This document shows positions 35,892 to 46,500 of a DNA stretch of 64,000 nt, piece by piece. Below the pieces are notes generated by a model, which made no database searches, was not told the DNA's origin, and saw nothing but the letters and a program-made list of their open reading frames with translations. The stretch lies in contig NZ_JAJAEL010000039.1 of the NCBI RefSeq assembly GCF_020447205.1, forward strand, positions 1 to 64,000, in the 5' to 3' direction. Position 1 is the stretch's first letter. Each line of letters starts with the position of its first letter. The position numbers were made by a program, and so were the translations under genes. The stretch is from Thalassolituus alkanivorans (lineage in GTDB: Bacteria; Pseudomonadota; Gammaproteobacteria; Pseudomonadales; Oceanobacteraceae).

Positions 35892-36475
35892 AGGCCGATG
35901 ATCAGTCCGCGCGGAATCTGCAGCATCTGCACCAGCGGGCCAAGCAGCATTATTTCGACAATTTTAATTGCCAGAAAAACCAGAATCGGCGACAGGTCGA
36001 GGCCACCCATATCCGGCATCATTTTGCGGATAGGACGTACGACAGGTTCGAGAATCTGGTTAATAAGAATCAGTGCCGGGTTGTAAGAGCCTGGCGCAAT
36101 CCAGGAGGCAATCACGGTAATCACCAGACCCCAGAAGTAGATATTCAGCAGCAGCGCAAACAGTCCGACCGGCGCCCACAGGAGAATGTTGGCCCAGGGC
36201 AGGCCATATCCGGCAAACATAAAGATAGCGGCAAACAACAGCGCCTGAACAACATAGGCGAGTACCAGTGATGCAACGTCCAGTCCGCCAAAGCCCGGAA
36301 TAATACGGCGTAACGGAATTAATACCGGATTGGTGGCTTTGACCAGAAACTGCGAAATCGGGTTGTAAAAATCGGCGCGCACCAGCTGCAGCAGAAAGCG
36401 CAGAATAATAATAAACAGCGCCATGCTGCCGATGGTATTGATCAGTAACAGTCCGACCTGAGAGAACGGTGACAT
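35888..36475 (-). CDS. yggT: YggT family inner-membrane protein
   Basis: 195 residues with two YggT repeats, each containing the P-I-x-x-F-L / ...N-P-V-L-x-P-L-R-R-I-I-P type motif ([16 protein letters not shown] at about 50-65; [18 protein letters not shown] near 140-157), and four membrane helices. Linked in other bacteria to membrane or osmotic homeostasis; the molecular role is unclear. Confidence 0.92.
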   Translation of the reverse strand: MSPFSQVGLLLINTIGSMALFIIILRFLLQLVRADFYNPISQFLVKATNPVLIPLRRIIPGFGGLDVASLVLAYVVQALLFAAIFMFAGYGLPWANILLWAPVGLFALLLNIYFWGLVITVIASWIAPGSYNPALILINQILEPVVRPIRKMMPDMGGLDLSPILVFLAIKIVEIMLLGPLVQMLQIPRGLIIGL

Positions 36476-36612
36476 GGTAACTCCGTGAATATTTAATGGC
36501 TGGCGGCCGCTTATGGCCGTCAGCCTTTAACATATAGGCGCCTCAGCGCCTTTTCCAGTCCTGACAATGGTCTTATTTGTCAGGAAACCTCAGCACACCC
36601 CGGTACGGCTAT

Positions 36613-37434
36613 TCAGGCTTTACCCAGCTGTTCACTCAGCTCGGCGGCACGGTCGCTGGCGGCTTTTAAGGCAGCATCGACAATATCGCGCATATGGGCG
36701 GCTTCAAAAGTGGCAATAGCGCGCTCGGTGGTGCCACCCGGAGAGGTTACACGGCGGCGCAGTTCGGCCGGACCAACATCGGATTGCATCGCCATCTGAC
36801 CCGCGCCCAGTGCGGTTTGCAGGGTCAGTTTGGTTGCCGTCTGTTCGCTCAGACCAAGCTTTTTACCGGCTTCGATCATGGCTTCCATCAGCAGGAAATA
36901 ATACGCCGGGCCACTGCCGGAAACAGCGGTTACGGCATCGATTTCGGCTTCGGTTTTTACCCACACGGTCAGGCCAACGGCGCGCAGCAGGGAATCGGCC
37001 TGGTTGCGCTGGTCGAGGCTGACGTCTTTGCTGCCGAGCAGGCCGGTTGCGCCCAGTCCCAGCAGAGACGGAGTGTTGGGCATGCAGCGTACGATGGCGC
37101 GGCAGCTGCTCCAGCGTGCCAGGCTGTCCATATTGATACCGGCGGCAATGGAAATCAGCAGTGGCTGACGCTTGCTCAGGGTGGCCTGCAGGGGTTCGAG
37201 AACCTCTTTCATCATCTGTGGTTTGACCGCCATGATGACGACATCGGCTTTGGCGATGGCATCAAGGTTATCGGCATGGGTAGTTACGCCGAATTCTTTT
37301 TCCAGCTTGCTGCGTTGTTCGGCGCCGGGGTCGGAAACATGAATCAGGCTGGCCTTGGTTTCGCCCTGTTTGATCAGGCCGCCAATAATGCTGGAGGCCA
37401 TGTTACCGCCACCGATAAATGCGATTTGAGTCAT
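36613..37434 (-). CDS. proC: Pyrroline-5-carboxylate reductase
   Basis: 273 residues. Last step of proline synthesis: NAD(P)H-dependent reduction of pyrroline-5-carboxylate. Rossmann motif IGGGNMASSIIGGL (9-22), VVIMAVKPQMM, RCMPNTPSLLGLGATGL and the C-terminal VTSPGGTTERAI signature are all present. Located between yggS and yggT in the usual order. Confidence 0.97.
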   Translation of the reverse strand: MTQIAFIGGGNMASSIIGGLIKQGETKASLIHVSDPGAEQRSKLEKEFGVTTHADNLDAIAKADVVIMAVKPQMMKEVLEPLQATLSKRQPLLISIAAGINMDSLARWSSCRAIVRCMPNTPSLLGLGATGLLGSKDVSLDQRNQADSLLRAVGLTVWVKTEAEIDAVTAVSGSGPAYYFLLMEAMIEAGKKLGLSEQTATKLTLQTALGAGQMAMQSDVGPAELRRRVTSPGGTTERAIATFEAAHMRDIVDAALKAASDRAAELSEQLGKA

Positions 37435-37539
37435 GCTGGTTCCTTCTTTTGTATAAAGTCGCAGCGCCCGGTGTGAGCGGGAGCTGCATTAATTCTGGTC
37501 GATTATGAGCAGTTTGCCGTTTCTTCCGGCATTCCGGTA

Positions 37540-38241
37540 TCAGTTGTTGGCAGGATAGTCGCGGGCACCAAAAATATCGGTACCGATGCGGATCTCGGTA
37601 CTGCCGCAGGCTATCGCCAGCTCCAGGTCGCCGGACATACCCATTGAGAGCGTATCCATTGCCGGAAATTCTGCCGCCAGCTGCTGATACAGCGCCTGCA
37701 TCGCCTCAAGCTGGGTGCGCAGGCGCTCTTCATTACCGGTCGCTTCCGGAATACACATCAGGCCGCGCAGGCACAGATTGGGCAGTTCGCTGACCAGAGT
37801 GCAGAGGGCGTGCGCTTCAGCGGGCAGCACTCCGGCTTTTTGCTCTTCGGCAGAAATATTCACCTGCACCAGTACATTCAGCGCTGGCAGGCCAGCGGGG
37901 CGTTGTTCGCTCAGGCGGCGGGCAATTTTGTCACGGTCAACGGTTTCTACCCACTGGAAGTGTTCGGCTACAGGACGCGTCTTGTTGGACTGCAGCGGGC
38001 CGATAAAATGCCATTCAATATCGGTCAGATGGCTGAGGGCGGTGATTTTGTCCATGCCGTCCTGCAGGTAGTTTTCACCAAAGCTGCGCTGGCCGAGGGC
38101 GTAGACAGCCTCGACCATCGCTGCGGGTTTGGTCTTACTGACCGCAAGCAGGCGTACACTCTGAGCAGGGCGGTTGTTTTGTGTACAGGCCTGTTGCAGG
38201 CGTTGCAGCACATTCTGGTAATTCAGTTCAAGAGTAGACAT
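37540..38241 (-). CDS. yggS: YggS/PLPBP, pyridoxal phosphate homeostasis protein
   Basis: 233 residues from ATG 38241 (MSTLELNYQNVLQRLQ), preferred to a start 80 codons upstream that runs through the pilT promoter. PLP-binding lysine in L-L-A-V-S-K-T-K, then FGENYLQDGMDKI, WHFIGPLQSNK, LVQVNISAEEQKAG and LSMGMSGDLELAI. It holds PLP without catalysis and balances B6 and amino-acid metabolism. Divergent from pilT. Confidence 0.95.
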   Translation of the reverse strand: MSTLELNYQNVLQRLQQACTQNNRPAQSVRLLAVSKTKPAAMVEAVYALGQRSFGENYLQDGMDKITALSHLTDIEWHFIGPLQSNKTRPVAEHFQWVETVDRDKIARRLSEQRPAGLPALNVLVQVNISAEEQKAGVLPAEAHALCTLVSELPNLCLRGLMCIPEATGNEERLRTQLEAMQALYQQLAAEFPAMDTLSMGMSGDLELAIACGSTEIRIGTDIFGARDYPANN

Positions 38242-38368
38242 TTCAGGGGCTTGGTTTATCTTTTTGACCTGCAACCCATTCCGGGTTGGTGAATCCTGAT
38301 AATATAGAAGCTTGTCGGCTGGCGCACCCTTCGCCGGGCCAGCCAGTAAAAAATAACGAGGAGTGGCT

Positions 38369-39403
38369 ATGGATATTACTGAACTGCTTGCCTTCAGTGC
38401 CAAGCAAGGCGCGTCGGATCTGCATTTATCGGCCGGCTTGCCGCCAATGATCCGGGTTGATGGCGATGTGCGCCGTATCAACCTGCCAGCACTGGGGCAT
38501 AAAGAAGTTCATAGCCTGGTGTATGACATCATGAACGATAAGCAGCGTAAGGATTTCGAAGAATTCCTTGAGACTGACTTCTCGTTCGAAGTGCCGGGTG
38601 TGGCGCGTTTCCGTGTGAACGCCTTTAACCACAACCGCGGTGCCGGTGCGGTGTTCCGTACCATTCCGTCGAAAGTTCTGACCATGGACCAGCTGGGCAT
38701 GGGTCAGGTGTTCAAAGATCTGGCGAAGATTCCACGCGGTATCGTACTGGTTACCGGCCCGACAGGTTCCGGTAAATCGACCACGCTGGCGGCGATGATC
38801 GACTATATCAACGAAAGCAAATACGACCACATCCTCACCGTGGAAGACCCGATCGAATTCGTACACGAATCGAAAAAATCGCTGGTTAACCAGCGTGAAG
38901 TTCACCGTGACACCTTAGGCTTTAACGAAGCACTGCGCTCGGCGCTGCGTGAAGACCCGGATGTGATTCTGGTGGGTGAGATGCGTGACCTTGAAACCAT
39001 TCGTCTGGCGCTGACCGCGGCAGAAACCGGTCACATTGTATTCGGCACCCTGCACACCAGCTCGGCGGCAAAAACCATCGACCGTATCGTCGACGTATTC
39101 CCGGCGGAAGAAAAATCCATGGTGCGTTCCATGCTGTCGGAATCTTTGCAGGGGGTCATTTCCCAGACACTGCTGAAGAAGAATGGCGGCGGCCGGGTTG
39201 CGGCCCACGAAATCATGGTGGGCACACCGGCCATCCGTAACCTGATCCGTGAAGATAAAATTGCCCAGATGTATTCGGCCATTCAGACCGGTTCGGCCTA
39301 CGGTATGCAGACCATGGATCAGTGCCTGCAGAACCTGTTGAACAAAGGTCTGATCAGCCGGGATGTGGCGCGTGAAAAAGCCAAAATCCCGGATAATTTC
39401 TGA
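38369..39403 (+). CDS. pilT: PilT, type IV pilus retraction ATPase
   Basis: 344 residues from ATG 38369 (GAGGAG eight bases upstream), the same length as the Pseudomonas protein; GTG 38363 is an alternative. It powers pilus retraction for twitching and DNA uptake. N-terminal MDITELLAFSAKQGASDLHL, Walker A GPTGSGKST with Lys136, Asp box DPIEFVH, Walker B VILVGEMRDLET, and His box HTSSA. Next to pilU. Confidence 0.97.
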   Translation: MDITELLAFSAKQGASDLHLSAGLPPMIRVDGDVRRINLPALGHKEVHSLVYDIMNDKQRKDFEEFLETDFSFEVPGVARFRVNAFNHNRGAGAVFRTIPSKVLTMDQLGMGQVFKDLAKIPRGIVLVTGPTGSGKSTTLAAMIDYINESKYDHILTVEDPIEFVHESKKSLVNQREVHRDTLGFNEALRSALREDPDVILVGEMRDLETIRLALTAAETGHIVFGTLHTSSAAKTIDRIVDVFPAEEKSMVRSMLSESLQGVISQTLLKKNGGGRVAAHEIMVGTPAIRNLIREDKIAQMYSAIQTGSAYGMQTMDQCLQNLLNKGLISRDVAREKAKIPDNF

Positions 39404-39414
39404 GGTAACTGAAC

Positions 39415-40530
39415 ATGGCGATGGATAAGTTTTTACGCCTGATGGTAGAAAAAGGTGCCTCGGATCTGTTTATTACAGCCGGGGTTCCGCCTTCCATGAA
39501 GGTAAACGGTAAAATTATGCCGTTAAGCAAAAACCCGCTCAGTGCCGAGCAAACGCGCGAAGTGGTACTGGGGCTGATGAACAGCAAACAGCAGGACGAA
39601 TTTGAGGAGAAAAAAGAACTCAACTTCGCCATTAATGCCAGTGGTATCGGACGTTTCCGTGCCAGTGCTTTTTATCAGCGTAACGTTTCCGGTATGGTGC
39701 TGCGCCGTATCGAAACCCGTATTCCGAGTGTCGATCAGCTCGGCCTGCCGGATATTATTAAAGAAATATCCATGGCCAAGCGCGGCCTGATTCTGTTTGT
39801 CGGTGCCACCGGTGCCGGTAAGTCGACCTCGCTGGCGTCGATGATTGGTCACCGTAATAAAAACAGTAAGGGCCATATTCTCAGCATCGAAGACCCGATC
39901 GAATTTATTCACCAGCACGATGGCTGCATTATTACCCAGCGTGAAGTGGGCTTAGATACCGAGAGCTTTGATACCGCCCTGAAAAACTGTCTGCGTCAGG
40001 CGCCGGATGTGATCATGATTGGTGAGGTGCGTTCTGCCGAAACCATGGAGCACGCCATTACCTTCGCCGAAACCGGACACCTGTGTCTGGCGACCCTGCA
40101 CGCTAACAATGCTAACCAGGCACTGGAACGTGTGATTCACTTTTTTCCACCGGACCGTCATAACCAGGTGTGGATGGATTTATCCCTTAACCTGCGCGCT
40201 ATTGTGGCCCAGCAGTTAATTGCCACACCGGATGGCCGTTCACGCCGCGCGGTGGTGGAGGTTCTGCTGAATACACCACTGGCGTCGGACCTGATCCGTA
40301 AAGGTGAAGTGCACGAACTGAAGCCATTAATGGCCAAGTCCAACGAAGCCGGTATGCAGACTTACGATCAGGCGTTGTATGCACTCTACGAGCAGGGTGA
40401 AATCACCTATGAAGATGCTATTGCTCACGCCGACTCGCCAAACGATCTGCGTCTGATGATTAAACTCGGCTCCGAAGCCGACGCCGATCATCTGGATGGT
40501 GCAACACGTAATCTGCGGCTGCAGGACTGA
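39415..40530 (+). CDS. pilU: PilU, accessory pilus retraction ATPase
   Basis: 371 residues, 11 bases after pilT. PilT paralogue: GASDLFITAGVPPSMKVNG, Walker A VGATGAGKSTS, EDPIEFIHQHDG, Walker B VIMIGEVRSAETMEH. PilU works with PilT to raise retraction force. TGAGGTAACTG precedes the ATG. Followed by a strong terminator. Confidence 0.96.
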   Translation: MAMDKFLRLMVEKGASDLFITAGVPPSMKVNGKIMPLSKNPLSAEQTREVVLGLMNSKQQDEFEEKKELNFAINASGIGRFRASAFYQRNVSGMVLRRIETRIPSVDQLGLPDIIKEISMAKRGLILFVGATGAGKSTSLASMIGHRNKNSKGHILSIEDPIEFIHQHDGCIITQREVGLDTESFDTALKNCLRQAPDVIMIGEVRSAETMEHAITFAETGHLCLATLHANNANQALERVIHFFPPDRHNQVWMDLSLNLRAIVAQQLIATPDGRSRRAVVEVLLNTPLASDLIRKGEVHELKPLMAKSNEAGMQTYDQALYALYEQGEITYEDAIAHADSPNDLRLMIKLGSEADADHLDGATRNLRLQD

Positions 40531-40555
40531 TTTCTCAGCCTGTAGTACGTCATTA

Positions 40556-40588
40556 ATAAAGGCCTCACAGGAGGCCTTTATTTTTTCC
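40556..40588 (+). terminator. Rho-independent terminator of pilTU
   Basis: Stem TAAAGGCCTC / GAGGCCTTTA with ACAG loop, followed by TTTTTT. Confidence 0.92.
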
Positions 40589-40700
40589 GGTAAAGCAGTG
40601 CGCTGACAAAGCGGACAATACCTTCTTTTATTCTCCCCGCCATGAAAAGTATCAACAACTCAAACGAGCTGCGAATACTGCGCAGAAATTTGCACCCATA

Positions 40701-40744
40701 TTGAGTCACGACTCAACCTTTATGCACCACAAGCAAGCATAAAG
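40701..40744 (+). promoter_or_regulatory. Tandem palindromes upstream of the ABC operon
   Basis: TTGAGTC-AC-GACTCAA and CTTTATGC...GCATAAAG lie one base apart, about 210-250 bases before the substrate-binding gene. Their symmetry suggests a dimeric regulator site or RNA hairpins. No riboswitch family that I know was recognised. Confidence 0.45.
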
Positions 40745-40777
40745 TGTTTTCTCGGTGCTATGGCGAAAGCTTATTTC

Positions 40778-40790
40778 TCGACAGGCCCTA
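40778..40790. repeat. Solo MITE end
   Basis: TCGACAGGCCCTA is identical to the outer bases of the right end of the MITE at 49439-49706. No partner end is visible nearby. Confidence 0.5.
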
Positions 40791-40950
40791 GGCTCTCCTT
40801 TCAGCAACAGGGCGTTTTCTGCGTAAGGCGCAGGCTTACGAAAAATAAATCTGAACTCGGGTACGGTTATTGCTGATAGCGAATAAAAACTGTCCGATTG
40901 ATCAGAATTTTCTGGAGCGGACAAACGACTTAAAAATCAGGAGAAAATCC

Positions 40951-41958
40951 ATGTTCAAGAAACTGACCAAACCTTTATTGCAGGTTACCGCACTGGCGGC
41001 TGCGTTAGGCTGTTCGGCCATGACACTGGCGGCGGATAAAGTAACCTTCCAGCTCGACTGGTTGCCCGGTGGTGATAAAGCACCGGTTTATGTTGGTATT
41101 CAGCAGGGATTTTTTGCCGCCGAAGATCTTGAAGTAAAAATTGCCAGTGGTCGCGGCTCAACGGATGCCGTTACCAAAATGGCGACGGGCCAGTCGGACG
41201 TTGGTATTGCAGATATCGGCGCCTTAATGGCAGCCAAAGCGCGCGATGGCGTACCGGTATCGGCGGTGCTGTCGTATTTTTCTCAGGCGCCCCATGCTTT
41301 TTTCACCCTTGAAGGCAGCTCGATTAAAACCCTTAAAGACGTTGCCGGTAAAAGAATTGCGACCTCTCCGTTTACCTCCTCCAATGCCTTTTTACCGTTG
41401 GTATTAAAAGAAAATGGCATGGCCGAAGACAGTGTGACGCTGGTGAAATCGGACCCGGGAGCATTAAGCCCGATGCTGATGACCGGCAATATCGAAGGCA
41501 TTATCGCCTGGGTCACCAATGTTGCCTTATTCGAGAAACAAGCGGCAGAAGCCGGAAAAACCCTGCGTGTTATTCCCTGGACAGAGGGCGGTCTGGATTT
41601 ATACAGCTCATCCTTAGTGGCCGCCGATAAATTCCTCAGCGAGCGTCCGGACGTTGCCAAACGCTTTGTTAAAGCCTACGCCAAAGCCGTGCAATTCACC
41701 TATGCCCACCCGGATAAAGCCGGTGCCGATATTCACGCCATGGTACCTGAGGTGGATGCTGCGGTTGCCAGTGCACAAATCCGCAGCATTAACGGTCTGG
41801 TGTATAACGAAGTAACCAGCAACGACGGTTTTGGTGCCTTAACACCAGAGCGTATGGCGTTAACCTGGAAGTGGGTTTCGCAGGCTAACGATATTGCCGC
41901 CGATGCTATGAATCCGGAAATCGCCGTTAACCGTGATTTTATGCCGGAGCAGAACTGA
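40951..41958 (+). CDS. ABC transporter substrate-binding protein, NMT1/THI5-SsuA type
   Basis: 335 residues from ATG 40951 (AGGAG upstream). Signal peptide MFKKLTKPLLQVTALAAALGCSAMTLA. The mature part has the NMT1/SsuA pattern: FQLDWLPGGDKAPVYVGIQQGFFAAEDLEVKI, RGSTDAVTKMATGQSDVGIAD, and a two-lobed fold. Relatives bind thiamin precursors, alkanesulfonates, nitrate or taurine; the substrate is undetermined. It precedes ATPase and permease genes. Confidence 0.88.
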   Translation: MFKKLTKPLLQVTALAAALGCSAMTLAADKVTFQLDWLPGGDKAPVYVGIQQGFFAAEDLEVKIASGRGSTDAVTKMATGQSDVGIADIGALMAAKARDGVPVSAVLSYFSQAPHAFFTLEGSSIKTLKDVAGKRIATSPFTSSNAFLPLVLKENGMAEDSVTLVKSDPGALSPMLMTGNIEGIIAWVTNVALFEKQAAEAGKTLRVIPWTEGGLDLYSSSLVAADKFLSERPDVAKRFVKAYAKAVQFTYAHPDKAGADIHAMVPEVDAAVASAQIRSINGLVYNEVTSNDGFGALTPERMALTWKWVSQANDIAADAMNPEIAVNRDFMPEQN

Positions 41959-41959
41959 T

Positions 41960-42745
41960 ATGAGTAAGGCGTCAGAACGTGCTTTTGTACGCATGGAACA
42001 GGTTGGTCATTGTTATGACCCGGCTGCCGGCAATATGGCGGTACAGCAGATTGATCTGGAAATTCATCGCCATGAATTTGTAGCGGTGGTGGGGCCGTCC
42101 GGCTGCGGTAAATCCACGCTGTTACGTATGGTGGCGGGGCTGCTGATTCCCAGCGCAGGTAAAGTCAGCGTGTTTGATCGTCAGGTGACTGAGCCGCGTG
42201 ATGATGTCGGCATCGTTTTTCAGAAGCCGACGTTATTACCCTGGCTGACGGTACGTGACAATGTGCTGTTCCCGCTGAAACATAAATACGGGCTGGTAAC
42301 GGCCGCCGATAAAAACCGCGCTGAAGAATTACTGGCGATGGCCGGTTTATCACAGTTTTCGGCACGCATGCCGGATGAATTATCCGGCGGTATGCAGCAG
42401 CGTGTCGGCATTGTGCGCGCACTGTTATTAAACCCGGATATTTTATTGATGGACGAGCCGTTCTCGGCACTGGATGCCATGACTCGTGAACAGATCGGTT
42501 TTGATCTGTTGAATATCTGGACAGAAAATCCCAAGACCGTTCTCTTTATTACCCACTCAATTTCCGAGGCAGTGCTGCTGGCTGATCGTGTACTGGTGAT
42601 GAGTCAGCGTCCGGGAACCGTACTGGATTTAATTGATATTGATATTCCAAGACCGCGCAGCGCCAACACCATTAACACTCCGCGCTTTGCTGAGCTGACT
42701 GCGCGTATCAGAAAACATATTTATGAGCCGGAAGCCCATGCTTAA
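41960..42745 (+). CDS. ABC transporter ATP-binding protein, NitT/TauT-SsuB type
   Basis: 261 residues from ATG 41960, one base after the binding-protein stop. Walker A GPSGCGKSTLLR, Q-loop FQKPTLLPWLTV, ABC signature LSGGMQQR (preceded by MPDE), Walker B ILLMDEPFSALD and switch histidine in FITHS. It energises the importer with the flanking genes. Confidence 0.93.
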   Translation: MSKASERAFVRMEQVGHCYDPAAGNMAVQQIDLEIHRHEFVAVVGPSGCGKSTLLRMVAGLLIPSAGKVSVFDRQVTEPRDDVGIVFQKPTLLPWLTVRDNVLFPLKHKYGLVTAADKNRAEELLAMAGLSQFSARMPDELSGGMQQRVGIVRALLLNPDILLMDEPFSALDAMTREQIGFDLLNIWTENPKTVLFITHSISEAVLLADRVLVMSQRPGTVLDLIDIDIPRPRSANTINTPRFAELTARIRKHIYEPEAHA

Positions 42746-43526
42746 ATCAACGTCTTTTCCTGTCCGCCAGTGGCTGCTGAGTTATGCGGCGGCGCTGTTC
42801 TTTATTACCTTTGTACTGTTATGGGAACTGATCTGCCGTTTCGGTAAGGTACCTGTCTATATCCTGCCGTCGCCGGTATCGATTGTGAATGCTTTCTTCG
42901 ACGTGGAATTCAGTCGCTGGCTGGAGCATCTGTGGGCAACACTGCGGGTGGCCCTGATGGGTTTTGCACTGTCGATCTGTATCAGTATTCCTTTGGCCAT
43001 TGCGATGGTTCGTTCGGAAGTATTATCGCGCACTATTTATCCGGCGCTGGTGGTGATTCAGTCGACTCCGGTGGTGGCGGTGGCACCACTGATTATTGTA
43101 CTGATGGGCACCGGCGATATGTCGCGGGTATTGATTACCTGTCTGATTACCTTTTTCCCGCTGGTGGTTTCGGCGGCAACCGGCATGCTGGAAACACCGG
43201 AAGAACTGATTGAACTGAGTAAATCATTGCGGGCTCCGCGTTACCGGGAAACCTGGCAGATCCGTATTCCTTATGCCATCCCGCATATTTTCAGCGGCCT
43301 GAAAGTGTCCATTACGCTGGCCATTATCGGTGCTGTGGTGGCGGAGTTTGTCGCTGCGGAAAAAGGCCTGGGCTACTTTATTCAGTTCTCAACATCCTTC
43401 TTTAAAATTCCGCAGGCATTTGCCGGATTAATATTCCTTGCAGTGGTCAGTCTGGTGTTATTCAAAAGTGTGCAATGGGCACAGCAGTGGCTGTATCCGT
43501 GGAGTATTCCGAAGAATAAACGCTGA
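42738..43526 (+). CDS. ABC transporter permease, NitT/TauT-SsuC type
   Basis: 262 residues from ATG 42738, which overlaps the ATPase stop and has GGAA six to nine bases upstream (ATG 42723 gives a slightly longer form). About six membrane helices and the permease E-A-A-like loop: EELIELSKSLRAPRYRETWQIRIPYAIPHIFSGLKVSI, then FVAAEKGLGYFI. Last gene of the three-gene importer. Confidence 0.92.
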   Translation: MLKSTSFPVRQWLLSYAAALFFITFVLLWELICRFGKVPVYILPSPVSIVNAFFDVEFSRWLEHLWATLRVALMGFALSICISIPLAIAMVRSEVLSRTIYPALVVIQSTPVVAVAPLIIVLMGTGDMSRVLITCLITFFPLVVSAATGMLETPEELIELSKSLRAPRYRETWQIRIPYAIPHIFSGLKVSITLAIIGAVVAEFVAAEKGLGYFIQFSTSFFKIPQAFAGLIFLAVVSLVLFKSVQWAQQWLYPWSIPKNKR

Positions 43527-43538
43527 ATCAGACAGAAT

Positions 43539-43568
43539 GCTGCTGTTATCCGGGATGATAACAGCAGC
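43539..43568. terminator. Hairpin between convergent genes
   Basis: Perfect 12-bp stem GCTGCTGTTATC / GATAACAGCAGC with CGGGAT loop, within a longer stem CAGACAGA / GTTTTGTCTG. It lies between two convergent genes and is a candidate bidirectional terminator. Confidence 0.7.
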
Positions 43569-43590
43569 CCGCTGTTTTGTCTGACCTGCT

Positions 43591-46500
43591 TCAGCCGATA
43601 AAGCGCGCAACAATATCGCGTATTTTACGTGCTTTATCTTTGGCGAAAATACTGAGGAAAGAACGGCCATTATTCTGCTCTGCGAGCATTTCCACCAGAA
43701 TGGCGCGGTTCTCAGTATGCAGAAAGGCGGCACAGGGCTTCAGCAGACCGTCATTGGCCAGCACCATGACATAATGCCGGCAGGCTTCGAACTGACGGTT
43801 TTTAACGCAGTACAGCAGGATATGTTCAGGGCGGATATCCAGACGCAGTAACCACAGCAATAAAAAGGCCGCGGCCTGTTCTTCGTAGTCGTCTTCATCA
43901 GCCTCCAGCATGTCGCTGAAGGTCATCTTGCCCTGCTTAACCTGATCGCTCAGATAGCCCTGAACAATGGTGTCACGCACAAGTTTAAAGCCACGGTAAT
44001 TGTTATTAAAAAACAGTAGCGCCAGACGGTCGCGTTGCTCTTCATCCAGCAACCAGATAAAGCTGTCGACTCCGGTCATGGTGTATTCCGGAGCCTGCAG
44101 TTCCAGACCTTCACCCAGCAGATAATGTCCTGCCAGAGTGGCGGTTTGTTCATAACCGGCATTGCCGTCCAGATAATTCAGAACCTGCTGATACAGTTGC
44201 TGCAGGCAGGCTTCGCTGTCTAACAATTCATTAGAGCGGGCTAAAATCTGAGCACGGTCAATATTGCCTTTAAATAACAATACATAGCCCCGGCAATGGT
44301 TCAGTTCCGCACTTTGCAGTTCCGGGCCGGCAAATATTTCGTAGTCGTCACCCATATCTTCAACCAGCCAGACGCCGAGCCAGGTCATATCACCGGGAAC
44401 AAAATCTTCCCGCGTGTGATAGTCCGCCGCGATACGCAACGGTTTTTTGTTCAGCACTTTGCTGTCGCAATCCAGTTGGGACGAACCACTCTCGCTGACC
44501 AGAATGCTGTGCCAGTGTTTCAGGCTGAGGCGCAGATTACGCTCCAGTGTGCGGCGGAAGTTTTGTTGCAGCTCGTCATTACTGCTGTAACTGAAGCGCG
44601 GATGGCGCAGTTCCAGCAGCCGATAAAACTGAATTTTATCGGCCTCGTTGATATAACGCAGTCCGTGTTGCAGCTCCTGCGCCAGCTTGCGGCTGCGGCT
44701 GCCGAACATCGAGGTGTCGGTATCATCAATGGCGGCATACTGATCGAGCCAGCTAACGTATTTTTCGGTGTGGTAAGCCGGCTGGCACTGGCTGAGCTGG
44801 AAGGCCATTAAATAACCCTGATTAATTCCGGCCTTTTCCAGTGCTTCGTAATGATTGATTTCCTGCAATACATCTTCAAATTCCACATCGTAGCTGTCAT
44901 CAGAAAATGCCTGCATCACCAGCCGGGTGACCCGTATCGGTGCCAGCGCGACCATCAGCTTCCAGATACGTTTGGCTGGCACGCTGCAGGGCAGAGGCAG
45001 GTGCTGCAACCAGAAGCAGATCAGCAGTATGCGTTGGTAATCATCGTCGTGGTCGTTAAAAAAGTGATAGCCATTCTGGAGTTCGCTGAACTGATTAAAC
45101 GACAGTGAACTGCGGCGGGTACAATCGTCACGGTGGGCATGGCGGTTGATCAGGTCGATCATCTGTTGCTGATTTAATACCGGTTGCTGTGCGCAGAAAT
45201 AATCGCGGAAAAGCTGTACCTGCTCAGTATTCATACCCCGGCCTTCCGCGCAGTAACGGCCGCCTTCAATATGAAAGCGTTTCAGTGGCAGGCTTGCGGC
45301 TTTTAACCATAAATTACCCTGCTGCAGGTATTCAGCCAGAACCGGAGTCTGGTCATCGGCAAAATTCTGCTGCCAGTCGTTGTGCAGAATAAAGGCCATC
45401 AGAGCAAAATGGCCGATTTCGAGATCGCTTTGTGCTGCATCGTCTGCCCAATGGGCAGGGTTGGCCAGAGTACGCTCCGAACTGATAAGCTGTTGTGCGC
45501 GCTGCAGCAGTGTCTTGCCCAGCCGCTCATCCATATCGCAGAATTCGTCCAGCAGGCTGTGCAGCACTTTTTGTTGCAGCGCTTTTTCCTGATCTTCGGC
45601 CGGAATACGGCTGAAACGGCGGAAATATTCGGCAGTGGTTAACAGCTCATCGTCGTCGACCAGAAGCTCGCGCATACTATCGGGAAATTCATCCTGCCCC
45701 AGTACGCGGTAAAAAATATCCAGCAGACGCAGGTATTGCTGAGCGCGCTGTTCTTCACTGTCGGAGGTTAATACATCGGCAAAGTCTTCGGCGTCTTCAT
45801 CATCGCTTTGTAATTCGCGGCGTACGCTGTACAGAACGGAAAACAGGTCATCGCAGATGTCTTTGTTGCTGTCGCCAAAGATCAGCTCATCCTGTAAATC
45901 ACGGTAAAATTCCGGCGCTGCATGTTTGGCCAGTACTGCAAGTTCGGTGACGGGCAATTGCTGCAGCGCATCCTGCTGGCTGCCATCATAAACGTAGTGC
46001 CACAGTGCTTCGCCCTGAGGCAGAGCGAGTATCAGCGGTTTAACCCTGCGCAGACCATCACCTCTGGCATCCTCCCGGTCCATGGATTCCTGTGAACGCA
46101 GATCACTGGCGGAATAACAGAATAACGGCTTGCTGCTGTGTGCCTGAATTCTGTTCTGCAGATCCAGTGCTTCGTCTTCAAGGCTGGCATGAATAAAATG
46201 CTGCTGGGCAAATTCTGCGCAATCTTCATCATCAAAACGGTCACCATCCATCGGCAACAGCGTCAGATAAAAATCCAGCACCGGGTTGTGTGTTTCTTCA
46301 TCATGTATCGATTCCATCATTTTAGGCGTGTCGATCAGGCGCTCCTGCAGCGCCTGTTTAAACCACAGATATTCCTGCGGGTTGGCACGCAGATATTCTC
46401 CCAGTGGCTGATAGTGGGTGTCGCTGCCCCACTCCTGGCCAAACATCTGATAGCGGAACCGGTCGTTATCGCACCAGATATAGGCACTGATAACTTCGCG

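Larger units (their letters stand above)
40589..40950 (+). other. Leader region of the ABC operon with two perfect palindromes
   Basis: No gene in about 360 bases. It has a 16-base palindrome TTGAGTC-ac-GACTCAA (40701-40716), directly followed by the stem CTTTATGC / GCATAAAG (40718-40744), and a solo MITE end TCGACAGGCCCTA at 40778-40790. The paired palindromes look like an operator or a leader RNA structure. The start of the ABC operon has AGGAG seven to eleven bases before its ATG at 40951. Confidence 0.5.

Noticed and set aside
40589-40950. Thiamin pyrophosphate or other known riboswitch before the ABC operon
   Set aside because: No conserved TPP (CTGAGA) box or other familiar core was found; only the two palindromes are visible.
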